A stretch of 63,810 bases of DNA from the NCBI GenBank assembly GCA_031271815.1, contig JAISVA010000039.1, positions 1 to 63,810 on the forward strand, given 5' to 3'. A program made the position numbers and the translations under genes. Source of the stretch: Prevotellaceae bacterium. GTDB taxonomy: Bacteria; Bacteroidota; Bacteroidia; Bacteroidales; Paludibacteraceae. Positions 56,388 through 63,810 of this stretch are shown in pieces. The notes below the pieces were generated by a model, which searched no databases, had not been told where the DNA came from, and worked only from the letters and a program-made list of their open reading frames with translations. Numbering within the stretch: position 1 is the first letter of the stretch; every line of letters starts with the position of its first letter.

Positions 56388-56471
56388 ACCTGAATTTTCA
56401 TAAGATTTACAGGATTAGCAGGATAATCGTGAAAAAAATCTTGAGAATCTTATGAAAATCCAGGTTCAAGA
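56381..56471. repeat. Inverted repeat between dinD relic A and uvrC (IR family 2)
   Basis: The left arm 56381-56407 (core CTTGAACCTGAATTTTCA) and right arm 56445-56471 are inverted copies with one mismatch over 27 bp. The two convergent genes end inside it: the relic's TGA lies in the left arm and the uvrC TGA in the right. It may act as a two-way terminator. The same core occurs at 45957-46051. Confidence 0.8.
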
Positions 56472-58274
56472 CGAAAATCTTTCGAATACAATCTTTGCTT
56501 TCGCCTGTCCGATCTCTTTAGCGATTTCATCGAGAGAAAGTTCCTTTATGCGTTTCACACTTTTGAATTTTTTAAGCAATTGTTCCTGCGTCTTTGCGCC
56601 GATTCCTTTTATTTCCAATTCCGATTTCAGTTGCGTTTTGCTCCGTTTATTTCGATGAAATGTGATGGCAAAGCGGTGAACTTCTTCCTGTACGGAGGCA
56701 AGAAATTTGAATAATTGGTCGGTCGGACTCAACCCGATGACAAGCGGCGGAAAACCGAAAAGCAGCTCACGCGTGCGATGTTTATCGTTTTTCGCAAGTC
56801 CCGCAATCGGGATAGAAAGATGTAATTCTCCTTCAATCACCTGCCTGACGGTCTCCATCTGTCCGGTTCCGCCATCCACAATAATGAGGTCGGGAAGGGG
56901 AGATTCCTCTTCGATCATTCTTGTATAACGACGTCGGACAACTTCTTTCATCGAGCCGTAATCATCGGGTCCTTTCACCGTTTTAATCGTGTATTTCCGG
57001 TAATCTTTCTTGGAAGGTTTCCCCTTTTTGAAAACGACACAGGCGGCGACAGCATCCGAACCTTGAATGTTTGAGTTATCGAAGCACTCGATATGCATCG
57101 GCAGTTCTTTCAAACTCAATGCATCTTGCAACGCTTTTAATGTGCGCGTTGCACGTTGTTCAGGATTGAATTTTTCCATCTGCTTCATCCGGTCAAATTT
57201 GTACTGTTTCACGTTTTGAACGGATAAATCGAGTAATTTTTTCTTATCGCCCCGCTGGGGAATGGAGAAAGTAACGTTTTTCAATTCAAACCCGATTTCG
57301 AACGGAACGAGGATTTCTCTCGATGAATCGCCGAATCGCTCGCGCATTTCAACAATGGCACTGGCAAGGATGTCCTCTTTCGTTTCGTCCGTACGGATTT
57401 TGTATTCAAACGTGTAAGCCTGCGAAATGGTGCCATTGGTTACCTTCAGGTAGTTCACAAACGCATCGTTTTCGTCTATTTCGATGGAAAAAGTGTCGAT
57501 ATCGGTCAAGGTTGGATTTACAATCGTCGATTTTGCCTTGTAATTTGCAATTGCTTCAATTTTTTCTTTTAGCTCCTGGGCATCTTCAAAACGCAATTCG
57601 ACCGAGGCTGCATTCATCTTTTTTTTCAGGTATCTTTCGATTTCATCGAGTTCTCCTTTGAGAATATACTTGATTTCATCGATGTTTTTTGTGTAATCTT
57701 CTTCCGATTGTAATCCTTCGCAACATCCTTTGCATTTCTTGATGTGGTACTGTAAGCAGACTTTAAATTTCCGTTGTCGAATGGTTTCAGGAGTTAGATT
57801 CAGATTGCAAGTACGCAGTTGGTAAATGTTATGAATGAGTTCCAACACCGTTTTCATCGCAGGATAATAGGTATAAGGACCGAAATACCTGGAACCGTCT
57901 CTTATGATATTTCGAGTCTTGAATATACGCGGGAAATGCTCGTTTTTCAGGCAGACGGAAGGATAAGTTTTGTCATCCTTCAACAGAATGTTGTAGCGCG
58001 GCTGGTGTTTTTTTATCAGACTGTTTTCAAGCAGCAGCGCATCCTGTTCGGAAGCGACCACAATGTATTTAATATCGGAAATCTGCCGTACCAGCACTTG
58101 CGTTTTTGCCGAATCGTGTATTTTATTGAAATAAGATGCAACGCGTTTTTTCAGGTTTTTTGCCTTTCCAACGTAAATAATTTCGTTTTTACTGTTGAAA
58201 TACTGATATATGCCCGGCTTTTCGGGCAGTGATAATACGAGTTGTTTGAGATGTATGTTTGTCGTTTCTTTCAT
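56466..58274 (-). CDS. uvrC: Excinuclease ABC subunit C
   Basis: UvrC makes the two incisions in nucleotide excision repair after UvrA/UvrB loading. The 602-residue protein has the GIY-YIG nuclease (EKPGIYQYFNSKNEIIYVGK, 14-95), the UVR domain (about 205-240), the RNase H-like second nuclease (about 380-540, with ECFDNSNIQGSDAVAA and IIVDGGTGQ) and the C-terminal helix-hairpin-helix pair (IKGIGAKTQEQLLKKF). Length is normal. The last residues (RFSS) and the stop codon fall in an inverted repeat. Two dinD relics on the opposite strand flank it. Confidence 0.96.
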   Translation of the reverse strand: MKETTNIHLKQLVLSLPEKPGIYQYFNSKNEIIYVGKAKNLKKRVASYFNKIHDSAKTQVLVRQISDIKYIVVASEQDALLLENSLIKKHQPRYNILLKDDKTYPSVCLKNEHFPRIFKTRNIIRDGSRYFGPYTYYPAMKTVLELIHNIYQLRTCNLNLTPETIRQRKFKVCLQYHIKKCKGCCEGLQSEEDYTKNIDEIKYILKGELDEIERYLKKKMNAASVELRFEDAQELKEKIEAIANYKAKSTIVNPTLTDIDTFSIEIDENDAFVNYLKVTNGTISQAYTFEYKIRTDETKEDILASAIVEMRERFGDSSREILVPFEIGFELKNVTFSIPQRGDKKKLLDLSVQNVKQYKFDRMKQMEKFNPEQRATRTLKALQDALSLKELPMHIECFDNSNIQGSDAVAACVVFKKGKPSKKDYRKYTIKTVKGPDDYGSMKEVVRRRYTRMIEEESPLPDLIIVDGGTGQMETVRQVIEGELHLSIPIAGLAKNDKHRTRELLFGFPPLVIGLSPTDQLFKFLASVQEEVHRFAITFHRNKRSKTQLKSELEIKGIGAKTQEQLLKKFKSVKRIKELSLDEIAKEIGQAKAKIVFERFSS

Positions 58275-58294
58275 TTGTATCTTATTCTTATTTA

Positions 58295-58302
58295 CAAAGT
58301 TA
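58295..58302 (-). promoter_or_regulatory. -7 box of uvrC
   Basis: On the minus strand this reads TAACTTTG, 20 bp before the uvrC ATG. A TTTG lies 22 bp further upstream, so spacing is slightly long for the -33 element. Confidence 0.5.
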
Positions 58303-58346
58303 CCTTCTTTTTGGGTTAGAATTGCAAAATTGAGACAAATTAATCT

Positions 58347-58354
58347 TATCTTTG
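58347..58354 (+). promoter_or_regulatory. -7 box of dinD relic B
   Basis: TATCTTTG matches TAnnTTTG, 28 bp before the ATG at 58383. It overlaps the divergent uvrC promoter zone. Confidence 0.55.
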
Positions 58355-58382
58355 TGCACGAAAAACAAAAATTAATTAAATT

Positions 58383-58566
58383 ATGTTGAAATCAGAAGAA
58401 ATCAAAGCATTGCTTGCGCAATTTGAAACTGCCTCATCTGAAATTGAAGACACAGAATGTTGGAGCGCACGGCGGTTTAATCCCTGAAAATCTGCCGTCT
58501 GCCGAAGATGTGCAAAAAGTAGAACAGCGATTGACAACAGAAGAAAAGAAAGTGTTGAAGAAATGA
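58383..58566 (+). pseudogene. dinD: dinD relic B (larger internal deletion plus frameshift)
   Basis: The first 30 codons match the DinD N-terminus (MLKSEEIKALLAQFE ... CWSAR). The frame ends four codons later. In another frame, 58476-58566 encodes the DinD C-terminus (LIPENLPSAEDVQKVEQRL ... KKVLKK, stop TGA). The deletion is longer than in relic A and has different end points, so the two events look independent. The promoter leader and first codons are nearly identical to relic A, showing common descent. Confidence 0.85.
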
Positions 58567-58625
58567 TTTTTTTTCAAAAAAATTTCAATAAATCACTTTT
58601 TCCCATTAAATTTGCAACCGCAAAT

Positions 58626-58698
58626 GCCGCTATAGCTCAGTTGGTAGAGCAATTCATTCGTAATGAATAGGTCGCCGGTTCGAGTCCGGCTATCGGCT
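58626..58698 (+). tRNA. tRNA-Thr (anticodon CGT)
   Basis: The 73-nt sequence folds with D-stem GCTC/GAGC, anticodon stem ATTCA/TGAAT around loop TTCGTAA (CGT at 34-36), T-stem GCCGG/CCGGC with TTCGAGT loop. It reads the ACG codon. The acceptor stem has one C-T mismatch at pair 5-68; otherwise 6 of 7 pairs match. CCA is not encoded. Confidence 0.9.
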
Positions 58699-58763
58699 CT
58701 CAATAATAAGGCAGTTACAGGGATGTAGCTGCTTTTTTGATTTTGGAAATGCCTTAATGAAGC

Positions 58764-58911
58764 TGTCTTAAAAGTTTTTAGTATGCAAAAGATGCAAATC
58801 GGCACAAATTATATTCGATTAAAAATCAATATATTAAAAATTTCATTGACATTTTTATTTGTGTAAAGTCGCGCATTTTGCGTCTTTTGCATACTAAAAA
58901 CTTTTAAGACA
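58764..58911. repeat. Long inverted repeat (IR family 1)
   Basis: The left arm 58764-58797 and right arm 58878-58911 match at 33 of 34 positions when inverted. They start TGTCTTAAAAGTTTTTAGTA and contain a GCAAAAGA[T/C]GCAA repeat. It sits between the tRNA and the acyltransferase gene. Confidence 0.82.
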
Positions 58912-58924
58912 ATCCCCGCTCTCC

Positions 58925-60244
58925 TTACTTGTCAGTCAGCAACCGTTTCGCATAGCTCAAAATTTCCGGAACCTCTTTATCTTTCACGAAAATATTTTTA
59001 ATCCGTTCCCTGACAAAACGGAAACGCCATTTGTAGCGCAGCATAAAGAAAAACGATAACGGAAGTGAAAATATGAAGGCAATTCCCGTCCAAAAAGTAG
59101 GAGCGACAAATGTAAATGCGATTATTTCCAATAAATAGAAAACAGGAAACAGGATTCCTGACAGTCCGAAAACAAAAGAAGCTTGGAAACCGGTTCCTTT
59201 TGCTTTTCGCGTGAGGAATTTTGTCAATAAATACGGTATTCCGTTTACCAGGGCGCTGTATAAAAACAGTGGAAAAGTAATGAGCAGATAGATGAAAGAA
59301 ACCAGTAGATTTCCATCCGTTTCGCGACCAAACTCGTTTATTTGTGCGGAAAAAGCGATGTCTTTGTGTTTTTCAGCCCATTTTTTACAGAGCAGGTTCA
59401 ATTCGGGTAATAGCGGCGAACTGTTTCCTTCGGCTTTTTGCAGGAGGGAAACGATTCGCTGACGTGCAGCCAATCGGTTCGTTTCATTGTCATCCAACCC
59501 CATTTCATCGAGCATTTCGGCATTGTAAAGGTAAGAAGTGATGTAGAAACAGTCGTAATATTTTTCCGAACGGATGTTCAGCATCAATGGCGACATCCGT
59601 TTAGACAGTTCGTCGCGCAGCTGGTTTTGAGCCACCGGTGCATTTTCCAGGTAGGCGTCATAATACTCGCGTATATTGATTGCCTTGCCGAAATTCACGA
59701 TTAAATGGCTTCCGCTGTGGTCGTAATTGCCGTAATCAATGCCCACAGGCACAATTTTGACCGAATCCGTATCCTTCAACACTTCCTGCGCGGCAAAGGC
59801 GATGCGGAACATTCCCTTTACCAGCGGACGGAGTGTGCGCACTTCTTCCTGGCCGCCTTCGGGCATCAGACAGAAAAATTCCTTGTGGAGCAGCACTTCA
59901 ACGGCTTGCCCGAAAGAATCTTCATTTTTTTTCAGATTCCGGATCCCGTCGCGAATGCGGTATGCCGGCATAATTTTCAATGCGCGTAAGATTTTATCCA
60001 ACGTTTTCTTCCTGAACAAATCGGCACGCGCCAAAAAAACAACCGGTTTGGGCGACGACGAAAGAAGCGCCATCGCATCAATAAATCCGTTCTGGTGATT
60101 CGGGGCGAAAATGACCGGCGAATTTTCGGGAATCGAATTTTCCCCGTTTATTTCAATCGTACTGAACCAGCGCCGGTAAATAAAATTGCTGTATATCCGC
60201 AATACGCTGTACAGGAGTGTTTTTTTATAAATCGTTGTTTCCAT
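58925..60244 (-). CDS. Lysophospholipid acyltransferase family protein (PlsC-like)
   Basis: The 439-residue protein has an N-terminal PlsC-type domain with the H-x4-D motif in NHQNGFIDA (about 51) and the EGGQEEV segment (about 134), which positions the acyl acceptor. The C-terminal part (about 300-400) has several hydrophobic segments that would anchor it in the inner membrane. It likely acylates a glycerophospholipid or related lipid. The exact substrate cannot be read. It is flanked on both sides by inverted repeats. Confidence 0.88.
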   Translation of the reverse strand: METTIYKKTLLYSVLRIYSNFIYRRWFSTIEINGENSIPENSPVIFAPNHQNGFIDAMALLSSSPKPVVFLARADLFRKKTLDKILRALKIMPAYRIRDGIRNLKKNEDSFGQAVEVLLHKEFFCLMPEGGQEEVRTLRPLVKGMFRIAFAAQEVLKDTDSVKIVPVGIDYGNYDHSGSHLIVNFGKAINIREYYDAYLENAPVAQNQLRDELSKRMSPLMLNIRSEKYYDCFYITSYLYNAEMLDEMGLDDNETNRLAARQRIVSLLQKAEGNSSPLLPELNLLCKKWAEKHKDIAFSAQINEFGRETDGNLLVSFIYLLITFPLFLYSALVNGIPYLLTKFLTRKAKGTGFQASFVFGLSGILFPVFYLLEIIAFTFVAPTFWTGIAFIFSLPLSFFFMLRYKWRFRFVRERIKNIFVKDKEVPEILSYAKRLLTDK

Positions 60245-60296
60245 TTTCTTTGGAGAAATCTTATAGGTTGGAAATTATGCTGAGACTGTTTAAAAA

Positions 60297-60495
60297 CCCG
60301 CGAATTACACGAATTGTTGGGATTGTCTCAAAAGTCTTTTAGAACAGGAATGACGCAAAAAAGCAAATCAGTACAAATTTATTTGATTAAAAATCAACAT
60401 GTTATAAGTTTATTTGCCTTTTATTTACGTAAATTCGCGTATTTTGTTCCATTTGCGTTCTTTTAGGACAATCCCAACAATTCGTGTAATTTGCG
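60297..60495. repeat. Long nested inverted repeat (IR family 1)
   Basis: The outer arms 60297-60326 and 60466-60495 match at 29 of 30 positions (core ATTACACGAATTGTTGGG). Just inside, the left side continues TCTCAAAAGTCTTTTAGAAC, as in the 34.9-kb element. The interior holds GACGCAAA-type repeats. The gap on to 60613 has only another small palindromic patch (CTGCCC ... GGGCAG around 60530-60567). Confidence 0.8.
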
Positions 60496-60613
60496 GATGA
60501 ATATACGTTGAGACTGCTTCTGCCCTTGATGCGTCTCCGGTAACCAACGCGCGTTGCTATTGGGCAGAATTATGCAAGGCGCTCAGCCTTTTACGCAGTT
60601 TCGAACACGTAAG

Positions 60614-60997
60614 TTACCTGGAATTCCGGTCAGAATTCATCTCGACACCTGTTTCTTTCGGATTCGGACCATACTGGTTTTCGCCGGGCTGGCTGTCCTG
60701 GCAATCCCAGACAAATATAATAATCCAACCGATAACAGGAATCAAAAGGAGAAAAAGCCACCAGCCGCTTTTACCAATGTCGTGCAAACGACGAACGGAA
60801 ACAGCCAGCGACGGAATTAACAGTCCAAGTGCAAGAATACCGCCGAAGATTCCGACCCGGAATCCCAAAAGACCGTCAATAATACCTGCTACAACATTAA
60901 AAATACAGTAAAACAGCGTAAACATCCAAAACTCTTTTCTTCTTGCCCTTCCTTCGAAATCGGCGTACTGCCTCAAAACTTTTAAAAACCATTCCAT
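60614..60997 (-). CDS. DUF805 membrane protein
   Basis: The 127-residue protein has the DUF805 signature: FEGRARRKEFWMFTLF at the N-terminus and SVRRLHDIGKSGWW in the middle, with four hydrophobic segments. The family is widespread and of unknown function. It stands alone between repeat-filled gaps. Confidence 0.9.
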   Translation of the reverse strand: MEWFLKVLRQYADFEGRARRKEFWMFTLFYCIFNVVAGIIDGLLGFRVGIFGGILALGLLIPSLAVSVRRLHDIGKSGWWLFLLLIPVIGWIIIFVWDCQDSQPGENQYGPNPKETGVEMNSDRNSR

Positions 60998-61261
60998 AAA
61001 AATTTGTTTTACGTCCGCTCCTTATACGGACTTTAATTAGAAAAATGTATGTTTTCTATTGCAATTGATCATCTTTATTCCTTCTGTCCTGCCTGTTCTG
61101 CATACAGGTTTAGTTGCAAAATACCTGGAAAACTGCCTTTGCTTTTGCTAACAAACCCGGTCAAAGATAAATATAAAGTTTGAAACCGGAAAAGTATATA
61201 GCGACAGTTTGTGCAGATTTTATTTATATTTGTAACCGGTAAATTTTATTAATACATAATT
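60998..61261. other. Intergenic region with promoter of YwqK-repeat gene
   Basis: No gene is visible. A small hairpin (GTCCG ... CGGAC) is near 61013-61031, and the only other feature is the -7 box at 61225-61232. Confidence 0.4.
61225..61232 (+). promoter_or_regulatory. -7 box of YwqK-repeat gene
   Basis: TATATTTG matches TAnnTTTG, 29 bp before the ATG at 61262. Confidence 0.55.
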
Positions 61262-63037
61262 ATGAACGAGAACGAATTTGAAAAAGTCGCTGCGCCGGCG
61301 AGCAATGAGGTTGCATCAAACACAGGCAACCCACGTATTAAACAGGAAGATTTATTGAACGAATTGCGTTTGCAGCAGAATTTTTCTTTTGCTGCAACCG
61401 GAGGCGCGTTAGCCGCTTTCCTTGCCGCTATTTTATGGGCGTCAATAACTGTTGCTACCAAGTACCAGATTGGCTATATGGCAATTGCCGTTGGCTTGAT
61501 TGTCGGATTTGCAGTCCGGTTCTTCGGCGCGGGCATTGACAAAAGATTTGGAGTGCTGGGCGCCTGCCTGTCGCTGTTTGGCTGCTTGCTGGGTAATCTT
61601 TTCTCTCAAATCGGCTTCATTGCACACGAATATTCTTACGGCTATCTGGAAGTATTCTCATTCCTGGATTTCAATATGGTTGCAGAAATTATGACCGATT
61701 CATTTAATCCGATGGATGTGCTGTTTTACGGAATCGCAGTTTACGAAGGCTATCGGTTCTCTTTCAGGCAGATAGATGACGAAACCTTGATGAACCGCGG
61801 ATATACCGGAACCCTTAAATGGCGAATCCCGTTGGTTGCGCTTGCATCAGTTGCGTTAATCGTGATTTTTATTTTCCTTAAGCAAGGTTATTCCGGTCAC
61901 AAAGTTTACACCTACGATTCGGGAGAAATTATGTCGGAAGGAGAGATAAAAAATGGGAAATACGATGGAGCGTGGACTTTTTACCGCGCAAACGGCAATC
62001 TCCTTTCAAAAGGATTTTTCCATAAAGATCTTCGCGACAAAGACTGGCAATGGTATGATGAAAACGGGAATCTTGAAAGAACAGGCTCATATGAAAACGG
62101 ACTGGAAACCGGAATATGGGTGAATTATTATGTAAGCGGTCTCCCTTATGATTCGGCTGAATATAAAAACGGAAGAATGAACGGAAGATACGTATCAAAA
62201 TATGAAAATGGAAATACCTATCAAACAGGCAATTATGCGTTGGACAGAAAAACCGGAATGTGGAAATCGTATTACGAAAACGGCCAATTATTGAGTAAGG
62301 GAGAAATGAAAGAGGATGAGAATAGCGGCGATTGGATTTTCTATTTTGAAAATGGAAAGGTTAAAGAAGAGATCCATTACGGAAATGCAGGTAAAATGCT
62401 TATAAAAAACAGCTGGAATGTTGATGGAAATCAAATGGTAAAAAACGGTAATGGAACTTATACCTCCTGTTTTGAAGATAAAAAAACACCGCTTTTGACG
62501 GGTGAAATTAAAGATGGACAAAAGACCGGCATCTGGAAGACTTATTTCCCGGATGGAAAGCAGGCAGAGGAAAAATTTTATGAAAATGGATTGGAAAGGA
62601 TTTTGAACGTATGGAACAGAAAGGGAGAACAAACGGTTACGGAAGGAAACGGAATATATATCACTTATTGGGACAACGATTCCGTCTTACTGACGGGCAA
62701 TGTTAAAAACGGTCTTAAGGAAGCCGTTTGGCGCACATACAATAATATGGGAGAATTGGTTGTTGAAACGGAATATCTTGATGGAAAAATACACGGAAAG
62801 ATGAAATCATATTATCATTACCCGGATCAGCTTTCCTTTGAAGGCGAGTATGTAAACGACTTAAAGCAAGGAGAATGGAAATGGTATAACGAAAACGGCA
62901 TTTTATCCTCCTCGGCCGAATGCAGGGACGACAAAAAAGAAGGCATTCAATTGTTCTACGATATGTCGGGGAATCTTGTCAAAAAAGAGAAATACAAAGA
63001 TGGAGAATTGACGGAAACGGAGATTGTTAATCGTTGA
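61262..63037 (+). CDS. Membrane protein with C-terminal YwqK/MORN-like repeats
   Basis: The 591-residue protein has no signal peptide. Residues 1-40 are hydrophilic, then about five hydrophobic segments (43-210) lead into about ten repeats of the YwqK type (ENGxLxxxGxYxNGxxxGxWxxY, residues 215-585). Examples are GKYDGAWTFYRANGNLLSKG and NGLETGIWVNYY. YwqK proteins are named antitoxins by analogy with a Bacillus LXG pair, but this repeat is also a MORN-like fold found elsewhere. No toxin gene is adjacent. The arrangement suggests an integral membrane protein with a repeat domain in the cytoplasm or periplasm. Function unknown. Confidence 0.85.
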   Translation: MNENEFEKVAAPASNEVASNTGNPRIKQEDLLNELRLQQNFSFAATGGALAAFLAAILWASITVATKYQIGYMAIAVGLIVGFAVRFFGAGIDKRFGVLGACLSLFGCLLGNLFSQIGFIAHEYSYGYLEVFSFLDFNMVAEIMTDSFNPMDVLFYGIAVYEGYRFSFRQIDDETLMNRGYTGTLKWRIPLVALASVALIVIFIFLKQGYSGHKVYTYDSGEIMSEGEIKNGKYDGAWTFYRANGNLLSKGFFHKDLRDKDWQWYDENGNLERTGSYENGLETGIWVNYYVSGLPYDSAEYKNGRMNGRYVSKYENGNTYQTGNYALDRKTGMWKSYYENGQLLSKGEMKEDENSGDWIFYFENGKVKEEIHYGNAGKMLIKNSWNVDGNQMVKNGNGTYTSCFEDKKTPLLTGEIKDGQKTGIWKTYFPDGKQAEEKFYENGLERILNVWNRKGEQTVTEGNGIYITYWDNDSVLLTGNVKNGLKEAVWRTYNNMGELVVETEYLDGKIHGKMKSYYHYPDQLSFEGEYVNDLKQGEWKWYNENGILSSSAECRDDKKEGIQLFYDMSGNLVKKEKYKDGELTETEIVNR

Positions 63038-63095
63038 AATTGAATAGTTAGGAAAATAATTAATCTTATATGATAAATACAAACACTTATAAAAA

Positions 63096-63425
63096 ATGAA
63101 TAAAATTACAATTTGTCCCGCGTGTGAATCCGAGAATATCTATTTCGACGGAACAATGTATATCTGTCCCGATTGCAATTACGAAACAGACGGTGAAGAA
63201 CAGGAAGCAGCAGAAGACAACACGCCGAGAGACAGCAACGGAGTGGAATTAATAACCGGTGATGCTGTTACTGTTATACAGGATCTAAAAGTAAAAGGCT
63301 CTTCAATGGTAATAAAACGGGGCACAAAAGTAAAAAGCATCCGCCTGACCGACAATCCAGAAGAGGTAGATTGCAAAATAGACGGCAGCAGCATTGTGCT
63401 GAAAACCTGCTATTTGAAAAAGTGA
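63096..63425 (+). CDS. PhnA-like zinc-ribbon protein
   Basis: The 109-residue protein has two CxxC pairs at the N-terminus (CPACESENIY ... CPDCNYE), giving a zinc ribbon, and the PhnA C-terminal domain (VELITGDAVTVIQDLKVKGS ... VDCKIDGSSIVLKTCYLKK). The E. coli homologue YjdM was once called PhnA but is not a phosphonoacetate hydrolase as far as is known. It starts 58 bp after the YwqK-repeat gene. Confidence 0.93.
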   Translation: MNKITICPACESENIYFDGTMYICPDCNYETDGEEQEAAEDNTPRDSNGVELITGDAVTVIQDLKVKGSSMVIKRGTKVKSIRLTDNPEEVDCKIDGSSIVLKTCYLKK

Positions 63426-63462
63426 GTTTATTATTTTTGACTTAAGCGTACATAATATAATG

Positions 63463-63596
63463 AGGCAATCTCAGAAAAACGCAAATGACGCAAAATACGC
63501 GAATTTGCGCAAATAAGAATGTCAACGGAATTTTTAATCAAATAAAATTTGCGTTTTTTGCGTCATTTGCGTTCCAAAAAACTTTTGGGATAGCTT
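63463..63596. repeat. Long inverted repeat (IR family 1 relative)
   Basis: A perfect inverted 18-bp arm pair (AACGCAAATGACGCAAAA at 63478-63495 with 63556-63573) lies inside imperfect outer arms; the right side also has AAAAAACTTTTGGGATAGC. The left arm seems to have lost the AAAAGTTTT part. Confidence 0.75.
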
Positions 63597-63613
63597 CAAC
63601 CACCATGACTTTT

Positions 63614-63694
63614 GGGAACGCGGATGACGCTGATAACGCAGATTTTCACGGAAAACAATAAAAATCAGCGTTCATCCGTGTTATCTGCGTTCCC
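63614..63694. repeat. Periodic inverted repeat
   Basis: Left arm GGGAACGCGGATGACGCTGA (63614 onward) is an imperfect inverse of the right arm ending GTTATCTGCGTTCCC at 63694. It contains short ACGC-GAT units spaced about 9-10 bp, the same texture as the element at 34907. Confidence 0.65.
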
Positions 63695-63733
63695 TTGTTG
63701 CCGGAAGCGTACCTCAGAATCAGGCAGACGGAT

Positions 63734-63764
63734 TTTGTATTTACAGGCAAAAAAATTAAATTTG
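63734..63764 (+). promoter_or_regulatory. Complete Bacteroidota-type promoter
   Basis: TTTG at 63734-63737 is followed after 19 bp by TAAATTTG at 63757-63764, matching the -33/-7 layout. The ATG at 63788 lies 24 bp downstream. Confidence 0.65.
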
Positions 63765-63787
63765 CGGTAAACTAAAAGACAGAACTT

Positions 63788-63810
63788 ATGCTGACGATTA
63801 AAGATAAATA
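63788..63810 (+). CDS. Start of a further gene, truncated by window edge
   Basis: The ATG after the promoter opens MLTIKDK and the frame continues off the edge. It is too short to identify. Confidence 0.5.

Noticed and set aside
58593-58805. Minus-strand frame over the tRNA.
   Set aside because: It overlaps the tRNA and a repeat arm; its peptide includes the SRTRTGDLF-type string commonly seen when a tRNA is translated by mistake.
34907-63694. Inverted-repeat elements as CRISPR arrays.
   Set aside because: They are isolated hairpins with paired arms, not short direct repeats with spacers, and no cas genes are present.

Overview
The window looks like a chromosomal segment from a member of the Bacteroidota, most likely order Bacteroidales. 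The evidence is type IX secretion (T9SS)-style cargo proteins, a FecR anti-sigma / TonB receptor locus, SurA-like and OstA-like genes in the order usual for the phylum, and many -7 promoter boxes of the form TAnnTTTG. There are no rRNA genes, CRISPR arrays, transposases or phage structural genes. One tRNA gene is present (Thr, anticodon CGT).

Layout. (1) 1-15.6 kb: a minus-strand operon of three giant secreted surface proteins. They are a BspA-type leucine-rich-repeat protein, a multi-domain protein (InlB-type B-repeats, cohesin-like, PKD, CARDB, LRR, dockerin), and a >2397-residue protein that runs off the left edge. (2) 16-21.5 kb: a TPR protein, an overlapping lipoprotein gene, aroE, an outer-membrane TPR lipoprotein and an MmcQ/YjbR protein. 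(3) 21.7-24.7 kb: uvrA. (4) 24.9-34.9 kb: an ECF sigma factor divergent from a FecR anti-sigma factor, TonB-dependent receptor, two lipoproteins, a T9SS-type carbohydrate-binding-like protein and a clostripain-family protease. (5) 35-44 kb: rel/spoT, then an OstA-like protein and three SurA/PpiC-family folding factors. (6) 44-55.9 kb: nadA, a MazG-like hydrolase, deoC, a polyprenyl synthetase, polA, dus, a U32 peptidase-family protein, dtd and a GT-C-like membrane protein. (7) 56-63.8 kb: two internally deleted dinD relics on either side of uvrC, tRNA-Thr, an acyltransferase, a DUF805 protein, a YwqK-repeat membrane protein, a PhnA-like zinc ribbon protein and the first codons of one more gene.

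Three features stand out. Three ParB-binding parS-like palindromes lie within 3.1 kb (51.3-54.4 kb), suggesting the replication-origin domain. A 775-bp AT-rich gene-free stretch at 43.9-44.7 kb carries an exact 20-bp direct repeat and is a weak oriC candidate. Intergenic spaces hold several families of long, sometimes near-perfect inverted repeats without transposase genes. These look like MITE- or REP-type elements, and some overlap the stop codons of neighbouring genes.

Most of the remaining genes are ordinary housekeeping. I saw no single locus that I can defend as a wholly new biological system. The best leads are the dinD-uvrC-dinD arrangement, the parS cluster, the inverted-repeat families, the low-GC Gly/Cys-rich insert in the first giant gene, and the sigma-regulated TonB/protease locus.
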